DNA of 64,000 nt from Conchocele bisecta (Eukaryota; Mollusca; Bivalvia; Lucinida; Thyasiridae). The position numbers and the translations under genes are program-made. The stretch lies in the NCBI GenBank assembly GCA_029237695.1, contig CM055275.1, forward strand, positions 11,110,899-11,174,898, written 5' to 3'. Each line of letters starts with the position of its first letter. Positions within the stretch are counted from its first letter, which is position 1. The notes under the pieces are model-generated. The model was given only the letters and a program-made list of their open reading frames with translations, made no database searches and had not been told where the DNA came from. Below are positions 57,115-64,000 of this stretch, in pieces.

Positions 57115-57960
57115 TGACCGCAACATGAGTATGGGCATGTGCTAAAGTAAGCATCACAAAAACCTTCAGCGAACTTCATGCTTAGATCATGAAAAAGGTC
57201 AAGGTTGAAGGAACTTTTTGACATAAAAAATGGCTAAGTATTTCCGCAAAAACGTCAAGGTAAAAAGGTCAAGTTCATAATAATGGGGACCCGAGTGTGT
57301 TCCAAATGCTCACATGTATCACGTGTCCAAATATTGAAGTAATCTGTCAAGTAATATTACAGTTATATCGTGATGAAGAAACTGGTACAAACGCAAAAAT
57401 GGCTATAAAGTGTTTCCGCAAACATGTGAAGATAAAAAAGTCAATGTCATGTTAATGGCGGCATGAGGGTGTTACGAATGTATCAATTGTCCAACTATTG
57501 AAGCGATCCGTCAAGTAATATGAAAGTTATACCATGATGAAGAAGCTATTACAAATTTTTCAAAAAATGGCCAAGTGTTTCCACGAGTGTTAATGGCGGC
57601 ATGAATGTGTTCCCAATGCTCGCATGTATCAAGTGTCCAAATATTGAAGCCATCCGTCCAGTAGTATTAAACAAACACTATGAAAGTTATAGCAGGATGA
57701 GGAAGCTTGTACAAAGTTTTGACGCAAAAAAATGGCTAAGTGTTTCAGCAATAATTTGAAGGTAATAAAGGTCATGGTCATGTGAATTGGCGGCACGAGT
57801 GTGTTCCTAATGCTTACATGTATCAAGTATCCAAATTGTGAAGCAATCCGTAAAGTAATATTAAAGTTATAGCATGATGACGAAGCTTGTACAAAGTTTT
57901 AGACGCAAAGAAAATGGCTAAGTGGTTGAGTACAAAATTTAAGGTAAAACAGGTCGAGAT
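57115..57960 (+). repeat. Tandem core array, about five units of roughly 170 bases
   Basis: Units share ATGGCTAAGTGTTTCCGCAA, AAAGGTCAAGGTCATG-like sequence, GTGTTCCAAATGCTCACATG, GTATCA(A/C)GTGTCCAAAT and AAGTTATA(G/T)C(A/G)TGATGA. It has no microsatellite tail within the window section; it may be a tandem-core element that lost its ends. Confidence 0.8.
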
Positions 57961-58021
57961 TAAATTTAAATGTTCAAGCTACTTTCCCAGTTTGACAAAT
58001 TGAAAATTCAAGTTGGCGTCA

Positions 58022-58100
58022 AGTGTTCACCCAGCTGGGACTCGAACCCGGGACCTCGGTTTACCATACCAGTACTCTAACGACTGAGCTAACCGGGCAC
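58022..58100 (-). tRNA. tRNA-like sequence (anticodon position reads GGT); possible pseudo-tRNA or SINE head
   Basis: On the minus strand: GCCCGGTTAGCTCAGTCGTT (acceptor start, D arm and A box), GAGTACTGGTATGGTAAACC (anticodon region, loop ATGGTAA) and GGTCCCGGGTTCGAGTCCCA (B box). The A and B boxes are good and the anticodon position would be GGT (Thr). However, the T-arm is short or mismatched, the anticodon stem has mismatches, and the acceptor pairs only through several G-U pairs. A degenerate tRNA or the tRNA-derived head of a SINE is as likely as a working gene. Confidence 0.45.
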
Positions 58101-58249
58101 GGCATAAAAAACAACACCATAAGACAAAATAACCCCACAAGAGCAATTCATAACGGGGTTAATCAAAGTACTGACAGTACTGAACGTAGGGTACTACAAG
58201 ATTAAACTAGATTGATTGATTGATTGTTGGTGTTGCAGTTTCATTAACC

Positions 58250-58600
58250 CTTAAAGGTACATGCCCACTCAGTAGGTACAAAATGTTCTTTACATCAGAG
58301 ACATCATCTGAGACATTTCCTGGCAAAATAAACATTCATGCGCCATTATCCCACGTACTGATTGGCATTATTATGCATTTTATATCAGACGTAAATTTAC
58401 ACACTGATATCAGGGGCGACAACCGTGTTTGCTTAAAATGTTAAAATGTTAACGGATATTACCAGATTACTATTTAATCTCTGTATTTATTTTATGATGT
58501 GCAATGATCATACTTTAAAATATGTCGAAAATATTATTTTTTCAGGTGACGCATTTCAGGTGACGCGTCACTATCAGTAAAATAAATATTACTAAATGAT
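58250..58600 (+). repeat. Dispersed repeat, copy B
   Basis: AAAGGTACATGCCCACTCAG to TTTCAGGTGACGCGTC, same order of blocks as 4385-4735. Confidence 0.75.
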
Positions 58601-59865
58601 TATATCTGTATAGCGGGCACTTGTAACGTTTAGAACTGGTGGAATAGTGACACAGTTATACACTTATTTAATTCCTATAAATGACATTTTACTGCTACAG
58701 TATGTACCAAAACATTCAACAACATTACAGATTATGCATAGCAATATCAGAAAGATACGGTAGCACATATACAAGACATCATCAATTCAAGTATAAATAC
58801 AGATTCCAGATATCTATGATCATTATAGATATATTGAAAACTGATTGAAGACCAATAGTTACAAGAATTCCGCCACGGAAGCGGTGTCGTGCCTGAAAAT
58901 GCCTTGTCGGTACATCGCCATGTTTACTTCTGTTTTGTGAATGAAATAGTTGGCCCCGGATCGAGTATATTAAAACATACAAATGACGTCATTGGGGAAA
59001 CCGCTGACAAAATGTTCAATGTCTGGAAGCCCAAACTTGTTAGAAATTATTTTTCTTCGTATTTTCAGTACTTGCATTACTATGGGTATTAATATACGCT
59101 GGATGTGTTATACTGTCATTAATTTGTTCCCTGACTGTAATTTATCACTTTAAATACTGACTTATTGACCCCCTTCCCTGAACGTAGAATTGACATTCAT
59201 GTTGGCGTGTATTGGCCACCATAGACAAATGTCAATCAGGCCGAATTCGGGAATGTCACTAAAATCCGCTGTAAATCCATCGATAGAATGAGGATTAACA
59301 TCAGTTAGACCCATACGTGCGAGATTTGTTTCGCACAGGTGTCGGGTGAGTTTGAAAATAGACTGTCGGAAGGTCAAACTTGATGTTGACATAAAAGACA
59401 CTTAACGTTGACAAATGAACAGGTGATGAACAAGCTGTTGCAAGTATAATGTGAATAATAATAAACTCGTATTGAAATGTGAATGATCGAATGTTGCACC
59501 CGTTCAACGTGTTTACACCGCCACAGTGTGCAACATCTTGAATATACAAAGGTTCGTTTACTTGATTGTGTTTAACCTTGATTAATTTCAATGTGACTTT
59601 CAGCCGACAGCTCTTCCTGTTCCCGAGTGAACGTAGACATTGTGAAGAACAGTAAAACCTCTCTAAACCGGACGCGCAGGCAGTCTGTCTAACCTTACTT
59701 TTATGGGTTTCATTGGTGCATATTTATGATGAAAATGGCTGTTCCAGTTCGCAAAGTACTGCCGCATACATTGGCATAGTCATGTGTCTAATTTACAATG
59801 GAACATCTCTAAACTGGACACCCTGGAGGCCTCGTACATTCGGACGAACAGAGCTCGAAGAAATG
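58601..59865. other. No recognised gene
   Basis: Mixed sequence with short ORFs on both strands (for example a 79-codon minus ORF at 59162-59401) that I cannot assign. CTCTAAACCGGAC at 59660-59675 is an isolated match to the 50036-50830 minisatellite motif. Confidence 0.4.
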
Positions 59866-59869
59866 TATC

Positions 59870-61255
59870 CCACCCACTTTCGTTAATATAATGTGTGAAA
59901 TATTAAAAATTTTAGATGATGGAAATAAAAGTTATAACAATATTTATCTGATGTTAAGTTTTGTAAAGAGACTAAGTATTTGATCTTGACCATGGGATCA
60001 GCGGGGGTTGGACGGTCGTGGATTTCGCACAGCATGGTAGTACAGCCTTACAGGAATGCATGTGTGAAATATTAAGCACTTTAGATGAAAGAAATAGAAG
60101 TTTTAACAATATTTCTCTGATGTTAAGTTTTGTAAAGAGACTAAGTATTTGACATTCACCTTGGGATCAGCGGGGGTTGGACAGTCGTGGATTTGGCACA
60201 GCATGGTAGTAGAGCCTTACAGGAATGCATGTGTGAAATATTAAGCATTTTAGATGAAAGAAATATAAGTTATAACAATATTTCTCTGATGTTAAGTTTT
60301 GTAAAGAGACTAAGTATTTTACCTTGACCATGGGATCAGCGGGGGTTGGACGGTCGTGCATTTGGCACAGCATGGTAGTAGAGCCTTACAGGAATTGTAG
60401 TGTGAAATATTAAGCATTTTAGATGAAGGAAATATAAGTTATAACAATATTTCTCTGATGTTAAGTTTTGTAAAGAGACTAAGTATTTTACCTTGACCAT
60501 GGGATCAGCGGGGGTTGGACGGTCGTGCATTTGGCACAGCATGGTAGTAGAGCCTTACAGGAATGCATGTGTGAAATATTAAGCATTTTAGATGAAGGAA
60601 ATAGAAGTTATAACAATATTTCTCTGATGTTACGTTTTGTAAAGAGACTAAGTATTTGACCTTGACCATGGGATCTGCGGGGGTTGGACGGTCGTGCATT
60701 TGGCACAGCATGGTAGTAGAGCCTTACAGATGCCATGTGAAATATTAACATTTTAGATGGAAATGAGTTAATAGACCAATATTTTCTTCTGGGATGTTAC
60801 GTGATAGATATATTGAACCTCTGCATGATTCTCGGGGGTTTTGACGTTTCCGTGGGCATGTGCACAGAATGGTATAGAGCCTTCTGGAAATGCTGAAATA
60901 TTAAGCATTTTAGATGAAGGAAATAGAAGTCATAACAATATTCCTCTGATGTTAAGTTATGTAAAGAGACTAAGTATTTGACCTTGACCTTGGGATCAGC
61001 GGGGGTTAGACGGTCGTGGAGTTGGCACAGCATGGTAGTAGAGCCTTACAGGAATGCATGTGTAAAATATTAAGCATTTTAGATGAAGGAAATAGAAGTT
61101 ATAAAAATATTTCTCTGATGTTAAGTTTACGGACGCTCGGACGGACGCACACACGCACGCAAGCAAGCACGCACGCACGCACGCACGCACGCACGGACGG
61201 CCAACCTGACTCCAGTATACCCCTCACAACTCGTTGCGTGGGGTATAATTATAAG
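59870..61255 (+). mobile_element. Tandem-core (pearl/HINE-like) element, about eight units of roughly 169 bases
   Basis: Units contain CTGATGTTAAGTTTTGTAAA, ACCTTGACCATGGGATCAGC, GGGGGTTGGACGGTCGTG and AGCATGGTAGTAGAGCCTTA. One unit (60730-60900) is strongly diverged. The array ends in GGACGCTCGGACGGACGCAC and a (CACG)n microsatellite (61150-61195), then a hairpin tail with ATACCCCTCACAAC and GTTGCGTGGGGTAT. Repeated 68 aa minus-strand ORFs are by-products of the unit. Confidence 0.88.
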
Positions 61256-61261
61256 ATATTT

Positions 61262-61880
61262 ACGTGAGCGTTAAAAGTTTTTGAAGCACCAAGTATGTGA
61301 CCTTGACCCTGGGCTTGGCGGGGGCAGGACAAACGTGGATTTTGCACAGGGCGGTAGAGAACCATTAAAACATTGCGTATGTAAAGTATGAAGCTGATCC
61401 GTGAAAGAAAACAGAAATTATAAGATATTTACCTGAGCTTTAAAGTTTTTGAAGCACTAAGTATGTGACCTTGACCCTGGGCTTGGCGGGGGCAGGACAA
61501 ACGTGTATTTGGCACAGGACAGTAGAGGACCATTAGAGCAATGAGTATATGAAGTATGAAGCTGATCCGTGAAAGGGAACAGAAATTATAAGATATTTAG
61601 CCGAGCGTTAAAGTTTTTGAAGTACCAAGTATGTGACCTTGACCCTGGGCTTGCCGGGGCAGGACGAACGTGAATTTGGCACAGGGCGGTAGAGGGCCAT
61701 TAGAGCAATGTGTATATGAAATATGAAGCAGATCGGTCGAAGGATGAAGAAATTATGGATATTTACCCGAGCGTCGAAGTTTTGTGACGGACAGACGACG
61801 GACGGACGGACGGGACGGACGAACAGACAAGGGTAACACTAAATGCCCCCTGCACTATCATGACTATCGTGGTGGGGCAT
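61262..61880 (+). mobile_element. Tandem-core element, three units of roughly 175 bases
   Basis: Units contain TATGTGACCTTGACCCTGGG, CTTGGCGGGGGCAGGACAAA and GAAATTATAAGATATTTACC. The tail is (GGAC)n at 61790-61820, then ATGCCCCCTGCACTATCATG and CGTGGTGGGGCAT, which form a hairpin. Confidence 0.85.
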
Positions 61881-61884
61881 AAAT

Positions 61885-63366
61885 ATCAATGCACTCCCTG
61901 AAAAGAGAAGGAAAACAAAATTTAACCCAGCGTTAAGTTGATGAACACACTAAGTTGGTGATTTTCTACAGCATGATAGCTATTCACATGAGGAATGCAT
62001 GTATAAATGTGCTAAGTTTGTGACATTGACCTTCGGGAAAGGGGTGGGGGTGGTGAGTCATGGATTTGCTGTAGCACAATAGAGTATCATCAGATGAATG
62101 CATGTATGAAATATCAAAGCGTTCAAAGTGTAAAGAAACAGACGTTACACAACATTTACCCCAATGTAAAGTTTATGAACATGCTAAGTTTGTGACCTTG
62201 ACCTTGAGGTAAGGGTTGGATGGTGGGTTGTGGATTTGCTACAGCATGTCAGAGGATCATCTAAGGAATGTATGTATGAAATATCAAGGCGTTCCATCAA
62301 AGGAAACAGTTGTTATAAGACATTTACCCCAACGTTAAGTTTATGAATGTGTCAAGTTTGTGACCTTGACCTTGGGGTAAGGGGTGGGCGATGGGTCATG
62401 GATTTGCAATAGCACGATAGAGTATCATCTAATGAATGTGTGTATAAAATATCAAGGCGTTCCATGAAAGGAAACAGATGTTATAAGACATTTACCCCAA
62501 CGTTAAGTTATGAATGTGCTAAGTTTGTGACCTTGACCTTGGGGAAAGGGGTGGGGGTTGGTCATGGATTTGCTATAGCACGATAGAGTATCATCAGATG
62601 AATGCATGTATGAAATATCAAGGTGTTAAAAGTGTAAAGAAACAGAAGTTACACAACATTTACCCCAACGTTAAGTTTATGAACATGCTAAGTTTGTGAC
62701 CTTGACCTTTGGGTAAGGGTTGGGTGATGGGTTGTGGATTTGCTACGGCATGATAGAGGGTCATCTGAGGAATGCATGTATGAAATATCAATGCGTTCCA
62801 TGAAAGGAAACATATGTTATAATACATCTACCCCAACATTAAGTTTATGAATGTGCTAAGAGTGTGACCTTGACCTTGTGGAAAGGGGTGGGCTGTGGGT
62901 CATGAATTTGCTATACCACGATAGAGTATCATCAGATGAATGCATGTATGAAATATGAAGGCGTTCCCTGTAAAAAAACAGAAGTTACACAACATTTACC
63001 CCAACGTTAAGTTTATGAACATGCTAGGTTTGTGACCTTGACCTTGCAGTAACGATTGGGTGGTGGGTGGGGTAAGGGATGGGCGGTGGGTTATAGATTT
63101 GCTATAGCACGATAGAGTATCATCAGATGAATGAATGTATGAAATATCATGGCGTTCCATGACAGAAAACAGAAGGGCTGAGTGGTGGGTCATGGATTTG
63201 CTACAGCATGATAGAGGGTCATCTGAGGAATGCATGTATGAAATAACAAGGTGTTCCATGAAAGGAAACAGAAATTGTAAGATATTTACCCAACGTTAAT
63301 TTTGTGGACGCCGACGACGCCGGGGGTATGCCATACGCTCTTCTGCACTTCGTGCAGGCGACCTAA
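61885..63366 (+). mobile_element. Tandem-core element homologous to 26179-29174
   Basis: About eight to nine units with CCCCAACGTTAAGTTTATGA, TTTGTGACCTTGACCTTGGG and ATGGATTTGCTATAGCACGA. It ends with GACGCCGACGACGCCGGGGG and TATGCCATACGCTCTTC plus CTTCGTGCAGGCGA, the same tail as 26179-29174. Confidence 0.88.
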
Positions 63367-63389
63367 AAATTGATAATTAAGTCATTGAT

Positions 63390-64000
63390 AGATTCACTAG
63401 ATGGCCGCGGCCTGCATGTCGCGCATTGGCGCGAGGCATGGACACTAAAAAATGAGATACAGTAGACGGAAAAAGTTCAACCAAAAAACCGGACACACGT
63501 ACGTACGGACGTACGCCAAAGTGCCGACTATATCTCGCTTTCCGCAAGCAGTCGCGACAAAAACTTTAACCAAGTAATTAAACCTTGACATTGGGCACAG
63601 GGGCCGAACGGGAGAGGGGTAGAATGAAAATATAGATGATGATAACACCCATGCGAAGTTTCAAGGTAATGGGCAAAGCAGGTACAGAGATATAGTACAT
63701 GAAAAAACTTTAACAAAAAACTTTAACAAAAAACATTAAAGTAATTTGACCTTGACATTGGGCACAGGGGCCGCACGGGTGGGGGGTAGAATGAAAATAT
63801 GGATGATGATAAACAGTCATGTGAAGGTTCAAGGTAATGGGCAAAGTAGGTGTATAGATATAGTACATGAAAAAACTTTAACCAAAAACTTTAACCAAAA
63901 ACTTCAAAGTAATTTGACGTTGACATTGGGCACAGGGGCCGCAAGGGTGGGGGGGGGGGTAGAATGAAATATAGATGATGATAAACACCCATGTGAAGTT
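63390..64000 (+). mobile_element. Tandem-core element, start, running off the window
   Basis: GATGGCCGCGGCCTGCATGT, GCGCGAGGCATGGACACTAA, an ACGTACGTACGGACGTACG stretch, TATCTCGCTTTCCGCAAGC, then units with TTGACCTTGACATTGGGCAC and GAAAATATAGATGATGATAA. It is the same family as the segment nested at 53780-54510 and the inverse of 34571-36120. Confidence 0.82.

Noticed and set aside
60167..61190. Family of 68 aa minus-strand ORFs starting MLCQMHDRPTPADP
   Set aside because: One per unit of the tandem array; this is frame preservation by a 169-base repeat, with no start context or conserved synonymous pattern visible.

Overview
The window looks like nuclear DNA of a bivalve mollusc. The evidence is spliced and intronless animal-type genes, AT-rich non-coding DNA, short tRNA-related repeats, many foldback (MITE-like) elements, and tandem-core elements ending in ACGG- or GACGCC-type microsatellites, an architecture known from the oyster and clam 'pearl' family (non-autonomous Helitron/Helentron-like elements, HINEs). 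It contains two 500-N scaffold gaps (5031-5530 and 48244-48743). No bacterial gene organisation, rRNA or CRISPR array is present.

Few protein-coding genes are convincing. (1) 8211-9386 (+) is an intact intronless GT11 alpha-1,2-fucosyltransferase of 391 aa. (2) 25064-25981 (-) is a single-exon beta-propeller protein resembling the C-terminal NHL-like part of molluscan TRIM proteins. (3) Pieces of the U4/U6 snRNP factor PRPF3 lie at 40630-40857 and 42701-42759 (+), with two protein blocks in the wrong order. (4) A degenerate LINE reverse-transcriptase relic lies at about 6740-7370 (+). A few splice-site-bounded exon candidates on either strand could not be assigned to a family.

Layout. 1-3457 is a segment packed with foldback repeats that recurs as a near-identical direct copy at 10270-13638; the 6.8 kb between the copies holds the fucosyltransferase. 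13.7-23.9 kb holds SINE-like copies, an inverted pair of a long repeat family containing ATGGCCGCC-type units, and a possible minus-strand gene. 24-29.3 kb holds the TRIM-like gene and a foldback element into which a roughly 3 kb tandem-core element has inserted. 29.4-34 kb is mostly unassigned. 34-36.3 kb is a second, differently loaded copy of the same foldback element, which preserves the unoccupied insertion site. 37.5-38.7 kb is a satellite whose every unit is a palindrome. 39-48 kb is the scrambled PRPF3 locus among repeats. 49-53 kb holds minisatellites and a 112-base C tract. 53.2-64 kb is largely a train of tandem-core elements of at least six core families.

The genes do not form a pathway together. 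The main biology is repeat-driven: nested elements, duplicated exons, repeat-derived flanks beside genes, and dispersal of one short motif (TGACCTTGA, the complement of the ERR/NR5A-type site TCAAGGTCA) inside nearly every tandem-core family. All repeat-family names are by resemblance, since no database search was possible.
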